Source: Io17-Chloro-G2 sp963663135 (GTDB lineage Bacteria > Chloroflexota > Dehalococcoidia > Lucifugimonadales > UBA3495). Taken from it: a stretch of DNA of 64,000 nt. Positions within the stretch are counted from its first letter, which is position 1. Each line of letters starts with the position of its first letter. The notes below the pieces were generated by a model that did not search any database, was not told the origin of the DNA, and saw only the letters and a program-made list of their open reading frames with translations. Location of the stretch: NCBI GenBank assembly GCA_963663135.2, contig CAXXRM010000003.1, forward strand, positions 310,001-374,000, in the 5' to 3' direction. This document shows, piece after piece, positions 33,019 to 42,481 of this stretch. The position numbers were made by a program, and so were the translations under genes.

Positions 33019-34182
33019 GTGGCCGACGACTTAGCCGCGGACCAATCCCTCGCCGGTCCCGCCGACGAGGCCCAAGCGGGCAGGGCAGCGAAAGAGAAAC
33101 CGGCCGCGCCTTCTTCGGTCGCGGTGGTCAGAACCCGCCCGGAGACGGTTCTGGACGACATCCAAACGGCCATGACGCTGGCCGGCGTGGAACAACACCT
33201 GGACCCGCTGGCGACGACCTTGCTGAAGATCAACATTTCCTGGCAGCACTGGTATCCCGGCTGTTCCACCTCGCCCTGGCAGTTGGAAGGGGTGACGCGT
33301 GGATTGCGCAATCTGGGTTACCGGGACTTGATTGGCGCCCACAACGGCACGGTGGTGGTCGATTCCTTCGAGGGGGAGGCCAACAACAAGCACAAGGCGG
33401 TCCAAGAGAAGTGCGGTCTGCCGGTGATTCACCTGGACACGCCCCCCAACAAATGGGTGAACTACACCCCCAAGGCCAGTATGTTGGCCCTCCACGATAT
33501 CTTTCCCGACGGTATTGAAATTCCTGAGACATTCGCCGGCAAGAATATCGTCCACCTGCCAACCATGAAAACCCACGTTTTCACCACTATGACCGGGGCG
33601 ATGAAAAACGCCTTCGGAGGGTTGCTCCACCGGAAACGGCATTGGACCCATTCGGTGATTCACGAAACCCTAGTGGATTTGTTGGCGATACAGAAGGAAA
33701 TTCACCCGGGCTTGTTCGCCGTGATGGATGGCACCTTTGCTGGGGATGGACCGGGTCCGCGAGCCATGCGATGGCATGTCAAAGACTGCATACTCGCCAG
33801 CGCCGACCAGGTGGCCATTGATGCCGTGGCTGCCAAGATGATGGGATTCGATCCCATGGGGATCGAATTCATACGGTTGGCCCACGAGCGGGGCCTGGGT
33901 TGCGGAGACGTTTCCGAAATCGAGGTTCTCGGGGAGGATATCAGCCAGGTTAACTGGCAATTCTCGGGCGCCGAGAACACCTTTGCCAGCCGGGGCCAAA
34001 AGATGGTCTATTGGGGACCGCTGAAGCCCGTGGAAAACATGCTGCTCCGGTCGCCCCTGGTCGGCCTGGCATATCTGGCCTCCAACCTGTACCACAACGG
34101 CTACTGGCTCAACACGATTGGCCGCCGTCGTATCGCGGCCGCATTGAAAACGCCTTGGGGGCAGCTGTTCGAGTCATACTAG
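33019..34182 (+). CDS. DUF362 domain-containing protein
   Basis: The 387-residue protein carries a DUF362 domain from about residue 60 to 310 (LLKINISWQHWYPG, NIVHLPTMKTHVFTTMTGAM, KNAFGGLLHRKRHW, and an ASADQVAIDAVAAKMMG block). DUF362 proteins often carry ferredoxin domains; this one has none. The function is unknown. The start is GTG with an AGGTGAG upstream. The first 40 residues are Ala/Glu-rich and probably disordered. It is 36 bases after the prenyltransferase and likely in the same operon. Confidence 0.85.
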   Translation: MADDLAADQSLAGPADEAQAGRAAKEKPAAPSSVAVVRTRPETVLDDIQTAMTLAGVEQHLDPLATTLLKINISWQHWYPGCSTSPWQLEGVTRGLRNLGYRDLIGAHNGTVVVDSFEGEANNKHKAVQEKCGLPVIHLDTPPNKWVNYTPKASMLALHDIFPDGIEIPETFAGKNIVHLPTMKTHVFTTMTGAMKNAFGGLLHRKRHWTHSVIHETLVDLLAIQKEIHPGLFAVMDGTFAGDGPGPRAMRWHVKDCILASADQVAIDAVAAKMMGFDPMGIEFIRLAHERGLGCGDVSEIEVLGEDISQVNWQFSGAENTFASRGQKMVYWGPLKPVENMLLRSPLVGLAYLASNLYHNGYWLNTIGRRRIAAALKTPWGQLFESY

Positions 34183-34224
34183 GCGCGCCCCAACGACCCA
34201 TGATTCAAAATGTAATAGGTCCAA

Positions 34225-35328
34225 ATGGATATAGCGATTATCGGCTTGCCCCAAAGCGGCAAGACCACAGTATTCAATGCCCTCACCCTGGGTCAAACCA
34301 ACACCGCGAGCGCCGGAGGAGCCGGCGCCCAAATGCACGTGGGCGTGGTCAAGGTCTTAGACCCGCGCTTGCCGGTGCTGGCAGAGATTTATCAACCGCG
34401 GAAGGTGGTGTATCCCGAGATAAAGTACTGGGACCTGCCCCAGTTTGAGTCCCCGACGAAACCCCAGGGCTCCGCTCCCGGAATCGAGGGGCAATCCCGC
34501 AACATTCTCCAGAGCGCCGACGCCTTTCTGCTGGTTCTCCGGGCATTCACCAACCCCGCAGTGGTTCATCCCTTTGGGTCCACAGACTTGGACCGGGACC
34601 TGGAATCGGTCTTGGGTGATCTGACCCTAGCCGACCTGTTAGTTTTGGACCGGCTGTGCCAGCGGTTGGAAGACCGGGTCAAGAAGTCGGTCCCCGCCGA
34701 GCGGCAAACCATCGCCCGGCAACTCGACGTAGTTCAAAAGGTCAAGCAGGGGATCGAAGACGGCATACCCCTCAGAGACCAGCAGTTGACTCCTTCCGAA
34801 CAGGCTGGCTTATCCGAGTACCAACTTTTGACGGGGAAGCCGGTGATTGTGGCGGTCAATACCGATGAATCCGCGCTTCAAGTTTCACTGGAGGAGTTGG
34901 GAGTCCCGGCGAGCCTGACCACCGGATTGGGTGAGGTGAGACTGTGCGCCAAGCTTGAGTCGGACCTCGTTTCGATGACGGTCGAAGAGGCTGAAGAGTT
35001 TCGGACCGCGTTGGGCTTGGCAGAATCGGCCATGTCCCGGGTGATCAAGGCAAGCTACGAAACCGTGGGCTTGGTGTCTTTCCTTACGGTCGGAGAGGAC
35101 GAAGTGCGCGCTTGGAGCGTGTCGGCGGGAATCGACGCCCGGGAAGCGGCCGGGACCATCCATACCGACTTCTCCCGGGGATTTATCCGGGCAGAGGTGA
35201 TCCCTTACGACCACCTGGTTCGCTGCGGCAGCGTCGCCCAGGGCAGGAAGGAAGGCGTGCTCCGGTCCGAGGGCAAAACCTACCAGGTCCAAGACGGGGA
35301 CGTGATCAACTTCCTGGTCAACGTCTGA
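34225..35328 (+). CDS. ychF: Obg-like ATPase YchF
   Basis: YchF/OLA1 is a ribosome-associated P-loop NTPase that prefers ATP. G1 is GLPQSGKTT at residues 7-15. The C-terminal TGS domain is complete (VRAWSVSAGIDAREAAGTIH, then DFSRGFIRAEVI and VQDGDVINFLVNV). The G4 region reads VAVNTDES in place of the GTP-type NKxD, as in the family. This protein is divergent in the effector region compared with the standard form. Length is 367. Confidence 0.9.
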   Translation: MDIAIIGLPQSGKTTVFNALTLGQTNTASAGGAGAQMHVGVVKVLDPRLPVLAEIYQPRKVVYPEIKYWDLPQFESPTKPQGSAPGIEGQSRNILQSADAFLLVLRAFTNPAVVHPFGSTDLDRDLESVLGDLTLADLLVLDRLCQRLEDRVKKSVPAERQTIARQLDVVQKVKQGIEDGIPLRDQQLTPSEQAGLSEYQLLTGKPVIVAVNTDESALQVSLEELGVPASLTTGLGEVRLCAKLESDLVSMTVEEAEEFRTALGLAESAMSRVIKASYETVGLVSFLTVGEDEVRAWSVSAGIDAREAAGTIHTDFSRGFIRAEVIPYDHLVRCGSVAQGRKEGVLRSEGKTYQVQDGDVINFLVNV

Positions 35329-35371
35329 CCGGTAGGTTTGCCAAACACCCTTCCCGATTAAACTGAACCTG

Positions 35372-35854
35372 ATGGTCAACTACCGCACATACCGCCCGGA
35401 GGACTTTGAGGCCGTGCAGGACCTCTTCGTCAAGGGCCTGATGGATTTCGCCGGTGAATACCAGCCGGAGTATTGCAGGTACGTCCGGCATTCCCTGGGC
35501 GACGACCTGTCCGATATCTCCGGTCAATACCTGGACTCTCCCTATAACCATTTCTGGGTGGCCGAGGCCGGGGACCGCGTCCTCGGTATGGTCGGGGTGC
35601 AGTGGCGCAGCGATGAAGAGGCCGAGCTCCGCCGGATGAGCGTGGCCTCCGACGCCAGGCGTCAGGGCGTAGGGCTTGGGCTCCTGGAAACGGTGCAGGA
35701 GTTCTGCAGGGGAAGGGGCTACAAACGACTGAAGCTAACCACGGATAGCCAACTGATTGCCGCCATCGCCATGTACCGGAAGTTTGGCTTTCGCCAGGTG
35801 GGCGAGGACCGGTACGGCCGCCTCTTGGAGCATCACTTCGTCAAAGACATTTAA
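35372..35854 (+). CDS. GNAT family N-acetyltransferase
   Basis: A 160-residue acetyltransferase. The acetyl-CoA loop is in MSVASDARRQGVGLGLLETV near residue 90, and motif B is in AIAMYRKFGFRQVGE near residue 130. The substrate cannot be deduced. It follows ychF by 43 bases and may be the last gene of the larB transcript. It is convergent with the VOC gene. Confidence 0.9.
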   Translation: MVNYRTYRPEDFEAVQDLFVKGLMDFAGEYQPEYCRYVRHSLGDDLSDISGQYLDSPYNHFWVAEAGDRVLGMVGVQWRSDEEAELRRMSVASDARRQGVGLGLLETVQEFCRGRGYKRLKLTTDSQLIAAIAMYRKFGFRQVGEDRYGRLLEHHFVKDI

Positions 35855-35945
35855 CCCCGCGGTTGTCCGCAATATCCAGCCTGTCCGCGGGTTAAATCGA
35901 GCCCCATAGCCGGGCCATGAACATTCGGGTCGGATTCCACCGGGG

Positions 35946-36299
35946 CTAAGCCGGCTTGGCAAAGCTCAACTCGTGGCCATCCGGGTCGTTGACGTGGAAA
36001 TAGCGCTCTCCCCAGGGTGCATCCTCAGGGGTGGTGGTAGGCTGTTCTCCTGACTGGGTGACTTGACGGTACATCTCATCTACGTCGTCCACGTAAATGA
36101 TTAACCGACCCCACCAGGACGGCTGCCGGTCAACGTCCAGGATGAGGTTCAGATAACCGTCCCCGATACTGAAGCTGGTGAACCCTGCGTCGGAGCCTCC
36201 GTACAAAAGGCTCAGACCCACGGTGGATTGGTAAAATTCAACAGACCGGGCCATGTCCCGCACTGCCAGGGTCACCGCGCTAATCCGGCGAACCGCCAC
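35946..36299 (-). CDS. VOC family protein
   Basis: A single glyoxalase/bleomycin-resistance type unit of about 118 residues. It starts VRRISAVTLAVRDMARSVEF and ends FHVNDPDGHELSFAKP, with the closing Glu metal ligand. The first ligand position reads T (VTLAV), not H, so metal binding may be altered. I chose GTG at 36299 since the domain begins there; a longer frame to 36410 has no family match and the SD is unclear. Confidence 0.8.
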   Translation of the reverse strand: MAVRRISAVTLAVRDMARSVEFYQSTVGLSLLYGGSDAGFTSFSIGDGYLNLILDVDRQPSWWGRLIIYVDDVDEMYRQVTQSGEQPTTTPEDAPWGERYFHVNDPDGHELSFAKPA

Positions 36300-36485
36300 G
36301 CCGTTCAACCTCGTATACTGTTTGCACCGCCGGCCCGGTCGTAACATTCCTTCAACAGACCGGCGCATTGAACAGACCGGCGAAAATCCGTGGGACGATG
36401 GTATCAGCATCCGACAGGCGCGGCAAAACCGGGACTGCCCTGCCGGCGTGTACCGGGTCGAAGCCTAAATGGGTGGAATAACGCC

Positions 36486-37679
36486 ATGACGATAGCATTC
36501 ATTCAATCTATTGGCGGAGCCAGCGGGGACATGGCCCTGGCGGCCCTACTGGATCTGGGGTTGCCCCTGGATTTCCTCAAGGGGGAGCTGTCCAAACTGG
36601 AGATTGGCGGCTACGAGCTAAGCGTGACCCAGGAAACCCGGCGGGAGATGCGCGGCTCCAAGCTGAGCGTGAATGTCAGGAGCAGCGACCGACTTTCCCC
36701 CAGAGCGTTGTCTGACCTGGTGGCCAACAGCGCATTAACCGACGGCCAAAAGCAGCGGGCGGCAAGCGTGTTGGACTCGTTGTGGGAAGCGGAGTGCCGG
36801 GTCCACGGCCAACCGCGGGACTCCCTGGAACTGGAGGAACTGGGGACGGTGGACACGTTGGTGGACGTGGTTGGGGTTGTCGCCGGACTGGATTACTTTG
36901 GCGTCGAGCGGGTATTTGCTTCCCCCTTGGTGCTGGGAGCAGCGGAGCCTCCCCGATGGCCCGGCGGGTATCCCAACCCGGCGCCAGCCACCCTGGAGCT
37001 TGCCGCCATGGCCCGAGCGCCGGTGGCCCCGGAGCATGCCATGTACCTGGGCGCCGGTGAACTGACCACGCCAACGGGCGCGGCCTTGATTACCTCCCTG
37101 GCGGAATTCGGACGCCCGGAGTTCCGGGTTACGTCCGTCGGGATTGGGCTGGGGACCAAGGACCCGGAGAATTTTCCCAACATGCTCAGAATATGGCTTG
37201 GCGAGGCTCCGCTTACGGCAGGCCAAGGCCGGCAAAGCGGCATAGTCCTGTTGGAAACCAATCTGGACGACGTGCCAGGAGAGGTCCTGGGATTTGCCCA
37301 AGAGCAACTTTTCGCCGCGGGCGCGTTGGACGTTTGGCTGACCCCGATCCAGATGAAAAAGAACCGGCCGGGGGTGATTCTGTCTGCGCTGGTGCCCCAG
37401 CGGCTGGAAGAGGAAGCCTACCGGACTATTTTGCGGGAAACTCCCACCCTGGGCGTCAGGACCCGGGCGGTGGAGCGATACGTTGCCCAGCGGGAAAGCG
37501 TCGAAATCGAGACCGGCCTGGGGACCGTGAGCGTCAAAATAAAGTCCCTGGACGGTGTTCCGGTAGGGGTTGCGCCGGAATACGAGGACTGCCGCCGGCT
37601 GGCTTTGGAGTCAGGCGTTCCCTACCAGGAAGTGTACCAGAGGGCTATGGCCGAGGCCCGGAGGCTTTTCCTGGGTTGA
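36486..37679 (+). CDS. larC: Nickel pincer cofactor biosynthesis protein LarC
   Basis: LarC inserts nickel into the sulfur-bearing pyridinium precursor, using CTP. The single continuous frame has 397 residues. It opens with FIQSIGGASGDMALAALLDL, has HG and ELEELGTVDTLVDVVG in the middle and LLETNLDDVPGEVLG near residue 255, and ends PYQEVYQRAMAEARRLFL. In Lactobacillus larC is read through a programmed frameshift; here both halves are fused in frame. The ATG at 36486 gives the usual N-terminus. Confidence 0.93.
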   Translation: MTIAFIQSIGGASGDMALAALLDLGLPLDFLKGELSKLEIGGYELSVTQETRREMRGSKLSVNVRSSDRLSPRALSDLVANSALTDGQKQRAASVLDSLWEAECRVHGQPRDSLELEELGTVDTLVDVVGVVAGLDYFGVERVFASPLVLGAAEPPRWPGGYPNPAPATLELAAMARAPVAPEHAMYLGAGELTTPTGAALITSLAEFGRPEFRVTSVGIGLGTKDPENFPNMLRIWLGEAPLTAGQGRQSGIVLLETNLDDVPGEVLGFAQEQLFAAGALDVWLTPIQMKKNRPGVILSALVPQRLEEEAYRTILRETPTLGVRTRAVERYVAQRESVEIETGLGTVSVKIKSLDGVPVGVAPEYEDCRRLALESGVPYQEVYQRAMAEARRLFLG

Positions 37680-37728
37680 CCGCGACGCCGGTAGCGGGCA
37701 CCGTGGGGCGTGTGTGCCGGTCGGCCGG

Positions 37729-38445
37729 TTAGTAGCTGCGCCGCCGTCCGGGAACCCCGGGATAAACGCCCTCGGACAATACCCACTCGACCCTGTGCTC
37801 GAACGCAATCACCTCTTCGGGCAAAAGCAAATCCACGAGGTCTTTCAGCGTTCCCTCGGGTTCAAGCAATTCGTCCCTGAGCTTGGCAACGCGGTTCAGA
37901 AGCCTTTTGGGGATCCGCTGGCCGCAAAAATCCCAGATCACGGTGCGGATTTTGGTGTGGGCATGGAAGGTCAACCCGTGGTCGATGCTCCACAGCTTGC
38001 CGTCCAGACCCTCAAGAATGTGGTTGGCCTTACGGTCGGTGCTGTTGGCTACCAAATCAAAGCAGGCGATGGTCTTCAGCTGGTGGGAGTTGCCCTCCCC
38101 GAGGTTGTAATAGTTCCTCTTAGGGTCGTGTTCTATGTATTGCTGCACCGATCCGATACCGTAAGGACCATCGCGAATCACTGTCAGCGGAATCAGGTTC
38201 CAGCCCAAAAACCGGTCAAGCAAAAATGCGGCGTATTCCCGCTTGTAGAGGGTGCCTGATGGAAAGTCCCACAGCGGCGCTTCCCCGTCCCTGGGCTTGT
38301 AAATGGCCAATCCGTTCTGGTCCCCGAGCTGAATCTGGGCCAAAAAGGTGTAGTTAGAGCCTGAGGGAGTAAGCTGGCAGGAGAGGATTTCGCCCTGCGT
38401 TATGAGTTGAAAAGGGGACTGCTTGGAGGTCACCTGGCGCCTCAC
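37729..38445 (-). CDS. SCO1664 family protein (PI3/PI4-kinase-like fold)
   Basis: The 238-residue protein resembles the SCO1664 family. Kinase-like marks are the Lys in LAIYKPRDGE near residue 50, the CFDLVANSTDRKANHIL segment near residue 130, and WSIDHGLTFH, which resembles the metal-binding DxD/DH site. Its substrate is unknown. It is 27 bases downstream of the DUF3090 gene; the two families are regular neighbours in actinobacteria, which supports a joint role. Confidence 0.88.
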   Translation of the reverse strand: MRRQVTSKQSPFQLITQGEILSCQLTPSGSNYTFLAQIQLGDQNGLAIYKPRDGEAPLWDFPSGTLYKREYAAFLLDRFLGWNLIPLTVIRDGPYGIGSVQQYIEHDPKRNYYNLGEGNSHQLKTIACFDLVANSTDRKANHILEGLDGKLWSIDHGLTFHAHTKIRTVIWDFCGQRIPKRLLNRVAKLRDELLEPEGTLKDLVDLLLPEEVIAFEHRVEWVLSEGVYPGVPGRRRSY

Positions 38446-38472
38446 CGTAGGGGAATCAGGGGGAAAACAGCG

Positions 38473-39012
38473 CTACCCCGTTTCCAGGACCGTGTGCCCA
38501 TTAGACCTGGGACATACGTGACCCTCGGGGTTGATGGGCTGGCCGCACAAGAAGCAATTGGGCCGGCCCGCGGCGCAGATTCGGATGGCTTCCTCCGCAA
38601 GCGTCTGCGCCTGTGAAGGATTGATCGAGAAGCTGACCGAGACCTGCTCCTGTTCCGGGGTCTCGGATTCCGGGTTTTCCCTTTCGTAGGCAAGCAGATA
38701 GAAACTGTTGGCCGGCTTGTCGTGGCTGATCATCATCTGGCCGGCTTTGAAATCCACCTCTTCCCCGCCGCCAAACCATTCCGGGTCCTGATGGCGGCTC
38801 TCCCGGAGTCTTTCCTCTTGCGGGATCGATTCAACAGCGCTTTGCAGGTACAAGCCCAGTTGGGCCAGTTGTTCTTTTTCCAACCAGACGCTGCAATGGG
38901 CCGGTCCGGCGTCCATGGTAATTCTGAAGGTGCGGCGGCCTGGTTCACCGAAGGTCTCGGCTTGAATCTGCGACAAGGAACCCATGGGGTATTTTGCGCG
39001 GCGTTCTTCCAT
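38473..39012 (-). CDS. DUF3090 family protein
   Basis: A 179-residue protein of DUF3090. Typical parts are GEPGRRTFRITMDAG near residue 23, SVWLEKEQLAQLGLYLQ, and the C-terminal CFLCGQPINPEGHVCPRSNG with a CxxC-x-C zinc-like pattern. The function is unknown; members occur with SCO1664-type kinase-like proteins, as here. The ATG at 39012 is used; an ATG nine codons later is possible. Confidence 0.9.
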   Translation of the reverse strand: MEERRAKYPMGSLSQIQAETFGEPGRRTFRITMDAGPAHCSVWLEKEQLAQLGLYLQSAVESIPQEERLRESRHQDPEWFGGGEEVDFKAGQMMISHDKPANSFYLLAYERENPESETPEQEQVSVSFSINPSQAQTLAEEAIRICAAGRPNCFLCGQPINPEGHVCPRSNGHTVLETG

Positions 39013-39173
39013 GCTCCATATGATAGTGTCGCAGATAGTCCCGTGGCAAGGGTATGGCCCGGCGCCGGCCTAATCCGGGACGGATTTCAGGTCAGCCGGC
39101 GCCGAAAAGGTTGGAGCCGGGGACTAGGTTAGAGCCGGGGACTGTTAGATTCCCGGCTCCGCCCAAAGCCCGG

Positions 39174-39611
39174 TCAGGCGTGGGCAAGCTCCTCAAATGA
39201 AGGCTCGGGCATTCCCTGGCTCCAGGTTGGGTCGCGCAGTTCCAGCCGGTTGCCGCTGGGATCAAAAAAGTAAAGCTCCCGCCCGGTAAACACGCCTTGG
39301 GCACGGTAGGTCAGGTAGGCGATGGGGACTTCCTTGTCGTGGAAGACCTTGCAGGCCTGGTTGAAGGTCTCGGGAGTGACGGTGAACGAATGGTGAACCC
39401 CCTCGTCCTCTTTCAAAGGGGCATCGACAGGAGTCGGCCGTTCGCAAAGCAAGATGTTGTGGTCCCCGACGTTGAAACAGGACATGATGTTGTTGCCCAG
39501 CCGGCCCTTCGGCGTAAGACCCAGAAGTTCCCCATAGAAATCCTCGGCCTCATTCAGGTTGTTCACCGGTATCGACCAGTGGGTTACGCCTTCGATTTTC
39601 AGAATTCCCAT
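39174..39611 (-). CDS. VOC family protein
   Basis: A vicinal-oxygen-chelate protein of 145 residues. Metal-ligand positions fit H12 (GVTHWSIPV), H69 (VHHSFTV) and a C-terminal Glu in GNRLELRDP. It could be a dioxygenase, an isomerase or a thiol transferase of the fosfomycin-resistance type; the sequence does not decide. AGGAGG is five bases before the ATG. Confidence 0.88.
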   Translation of the reverse strand: MGILKIEGVTHWSIPVNNLNEAEDFYGELLGLTPKGRLGNNIMSCFNVGDHNILLCERPTPVDAPLKEDEGVHHSFTVTPETFNQACKVFHDKEVPIAYLTYRAQGVFTGRELYFFDPSGNRLELRDPTWSQGMPEPSFEELAHA

Positions 39612-39762
39612 GATCCCCTCCTATAATTTGATGGGTCTTGTAATTTGATGGGCCCTGCGGTGTTTCCACCCGCGGTTCCAATTGTCCTGGCGGTTTTGGC
39701 CGAAACGCCAGCCTGGAAATTGACCCCAACCGCCGCTACCCACCCTGCAATCTAACTCCCTG

Positions 39763-40542
39763 CTATCTAGTTGCCATTATAAACAGGCGGCGGAAAGGAA
39801 GCACTGTTTTTCCGTCTGAGCCTTGGGGATAGGCCTGGGAAACCCTGGCGGCGTACTTCATCAGGAAACTCTCCCTTTCGGGTTCGTCCAGGAGTCCGAG
39901 GACCGGAGTGAGAATGCTGCCCTTGGTCCACTCCACCACGGGGTCGGCGCCGCTAAGGATGTGGAAGTAGGTGGTTTCCCAGAGGTCCAGCCTGGCGCAC
40001 AGGGGACTCAAGAGGTCGTAGTAGACGAATGTGTCCAATACGGGGTGTTCCCGGAGGTGGGGCTCCAATCGTTCCCGCCAAGGGCCGGAGCGCATTGTTT
40101 CCGCGATTGAAGTATGGCTGGGAGCGGAAAAGTTGTGGGGCAACTGCACCGTCAATATTCCGCCGGGTTCCAGGCAGTTCAAGAGCCGAGGGAAAAGCGT
40201 TTCGTGATGGTCCAACCAATGCAGCGCCGCGTTGGAAAACAGCAGGTCGGCCGGCCTTTCGGGTTCCCAGGTGTTCAGATCAGCCTGCTGCCAGGTGACG
40301 CCGGCGGCCAAGTTCGCGTCCAAGTTTCTGGTCTGCTCCAGCATGGAATCCGACGAGTCAACCCCGGTGACTAGAGCTGCGGGCCACCGATCCTTGAGCA
40401 TCACCGTCCCCGAACCAGTACCGCAGCCCAGGTCATAAATGACGCCGGGAGACTCAAGGGGAATGCGGCCAATTAAATCTATGGCCGGCTGGAGGCGCTC
40501 ATTGCCAAATCTCAGGTATTGAGCGGGGTTCCAGGTTGTCAT
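39763..40542 (-). CDS. tam: Trans-aconitate 2-methyltransferase-like protein
   Basis: A SAM-dependent methyltransferase of 259 residues. It begins TTWNPAQYLRFGNERLQPAI, as Tam does. The SAM loop is VIYDLGCGTGSGT near residue 35, and SNAALHWLDHHE is the usual Tam segment near residue 105. Tam methylates trans-aconitate, a by-product that inhibits aconitase. The assignment to the family is good, the substrate is likely. The gene is not next to the aconitase. Confidence 0.85.
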   Translation of the reverse strand: MTTWNPAQYLRFGNERLQPAIDLIGRIPLESPGVIYDLGCGTGSGTVMLKDRWPAALVTGVDSSDSMLEQTRNLDANLAAGVTWQQADLNTWEPERPADLLFSNAALHWLDHHETLFPRLLNCLEPGGILTVQLPHNFSAPSHTSIAETMRSGPWRERLEPHLREHPVLDTFVYYDLLSPLCARLDLWETTYFHILSGADPVVEWTKGSILTPVLGLLDEPERESFLMKYAARVSQAYPQGSDGKTVLPFRRLFIMATR

Positions 40543-40640
40543 GGCTTACTCGCTATAACTCTTACTCACTATGACCGGGGAATCCTGATCTCAGTGGCCT
40601 TACGCCCGGCTTTGGTGGTTGACGGGTTTAGCGAATCTGG

Positions 40641-42167
40641 TCACGCCGCGGAGGTCCTGGGCCGGTATTGCAGGGCTTCCGCCAAGTGGGAAACGCCGAT
40701 GTCCTTAGCGCCATCCAGGTCGGCGATGGTGCGGGAAACCTTCAGGATCCGGTGAAAAGCCCTGGCCGACAGGCTGAGCCGCTGGGTAGCGGCCTGCAGC
40801 AGCGACCTGGCCCCGTCGTCCAGCGGGCAGCACTTCCAAACCTCAGCGGGTCCCATCTCCGAATTGCACCGGAACCCAAGGTTTTTGAAGCGTTCCTGCT
40901 GGATGTCCCGGGCGCGTTCCACGCGCTGTCGGGAATATTCTGAATCTTCCGAAGAGCCGGGGTCAACCAGCTTTTCGTACTCCACGGGCGGCACTTCCGC
41001 GAAAACATCAATGCGGTCCAAAAGAGGCCCGCTGATGCGTTTTTGGTACCGGTTGACCACGGAGGCGGTGCAGGTGCACTGGCGCTTCGGATGGGTGTGA
41101 TACCCGCAGGGACACGGATTCATGGCCGCGACGAGCATAAAGCTGGCGGGATAGGTGACCGTGCCCGCCACGCGGCTGATATTGACCACTTTGTCTTCAA
41201 GCGGTTGGCGCAACGACTCCAGAGCGGTGTGGGAAAACTCCGGCAGTTCATCCAGGAATAACACCCCCCGATGGCTCTTGGTGATTTCCCCGGGCCGCAA
41301 GAGCCGGCCGCCGCCCACCAAACCGGCGTTGGAGATGGTGTAGTGGGGTGACCTGAAGGGACGTTTTGTAATCATGGGTTCGCCGGCCGGCAGTTCGCCG
41401 CTGACGCTGTAAATCTTGGTCACCTCCAACGCCTCTTCCGGGGACATGCGGGGCAGGATGGACGGGAGGCACCGGGCCAGCAGGGTTTTGCCGCTGCCCG
41501 GCGGGCCGTTGAACAGAAGATTGTGGAAACCGGCTGCGGCAACTTCCAACGCCCGCTTGGCGTGTTCCTGCCCCTTAACATTGGCCAGGTTGCTGTCCAC
41601 GGCGGAGTTGCAGCTGGCAGATGCCTGGACACCGGTGGAGTCCAACGGCGAGATGGCCAGATCTCCCCGCAGGTGACCGGTCAGAGACCCAAGGCTGGAG
41701 ACGGGATAAACATCGACGCCGTCAACCAGGGCCGCCTCCGGTGCGTCAACTTCGGGAACAAAAACAGAGGTGAACCCCTGCTGCCGGGCTATGGACACCA
41801 TGGTAAGGATTCCAGTGGTGTGCCGCAAAGTCCCGTCCAGCGAGAGTTCCCCCAGGAAGACACCATCTTCCGAGATGCCGCTCAACTGGCCCGAACTGAG
41901 CAAGATGGAGACCGCGATGGGGAGGTCGTAGCCCGGTCCGGCTTTCTTGAGGTCGGCAGGGGCCAGATTGGCGGTGATCCGCCGCATGGGGAATTCGAAG
42001 CCGCTGTTCCTCAAAGCAGCCCGCACCCGTTCGCGGGCTTCCTGGACCGCGGGATCGGGAAGTCCGACGATGTTGAACTTCGGAAGACCCGGTGAAATGT
42101 CCACTTCCACCCGAACGATATACCCGTCGAGGCCCACCACAGCGCAGGTCTGTGCAGTTGCCAGCAT
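40641..42167 (-). CDS. comM: YifB/ComM family Mg-chelatase-like AAA ATPase
   Basis: ComM is a hexameric helicase that promotes branch migration in natural transformation. The Lon-like N-terminal domain runs to about residue 170 (LDGYIVRVEVDISPGLPKFN, IVGLPDPAVQEARERV). The AAA part has GPPGSGKTLLAR, then LFLDELPEF (Walker B). A Cys-rich MNPCPCGYHTHPKRQCTC loop and the C-terminal domain complete it. Length is 508. The ATG at 42167 has GGAGG 11 bases upstream; the longer frame is rejected. Confidence 0.94.
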   Translation of the reverse strand: MLATAQTCAVVGLDGYIVRVEVDISPGLPKFNIVGLPDPAVQEARERVRAALRNSGFEFPMRRITANLAPADLKKAGPGYDLPIAVSILLSSGQLSGISEDGVFLGELSLDGTLRHTTGILTMVSIARQQGFTSVFVPEVDAPEAALVDGVDVYPVSSLGSLTGHLRGDLAISPLDSTGVQASASCNSAVDSNLANVKGQEHAKRALEVAAAGFHNLLFNGPPGSGKTLLARCLPSILPRMSPEEALEVTKIYSVSGELPAGEPMITKRPFRSPHYTISNAGLVGGGRLLRPGEITKSHRGVLFLDELPEFSHTALESLRQPLEDKVVNISRVAGTVTYPASFMLVAAMNPCPCGYHTHPKRQCTCTASVVNRYQKRISGPLLDRIDVFAEVPPVEYEKLVDPGSSEDSEYSRQRVERARDIQQERFKNLGFRCNSEMGPAEVWKCCPLDDGARSLLQAATQRLSLSARAFHRILKVSRTIADLDGAKDIGVSHLAEALQYRPRTSAA

Positions 42168-42356
42168 AATTGGGTCAACCTCCGTCCGGCTAAATCCTGG
42201 GATGCGCTCCGGAACTCCCTGATCTGGAACCTGAGGAGTAATCCGGCGCAACTGTACAGGAACTTTTTTGGGTGCGCTACGGGCCAGCGACAGTCATTTG
42301 ATTGCGGCGCGTGGTACAGGACGCGGCTGGCGTCCAGAGGGTTCGGACTTGGGAGT

Positions 42357-42402
42357 GGGGGACCCGCTTTTGGAAAAGCTGGGCAAAACCTTTTTGTTGG
42401 GC
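42357..42402 (-). repeat. Cassette boundary repeat, copy 3 (R3)
   Basis: On the minus strand the block reads CCAACAAAAAGGTTTTGCCC, AGCTTTTCCAAAAGCGGGTC. It lies downstream of cassette gene B and matches R2, which is downstream of gene A. The surrounding 42168-42481 has no gene. Confidence 0.85.
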
Positions 42403-42481
42403 GTGGGTAGGTTGTGAGGATGAATGACCGCGGCGCCCCTGGGTTGGGGCGTCACGGTATTATGGGGATGGTAACGCGACT

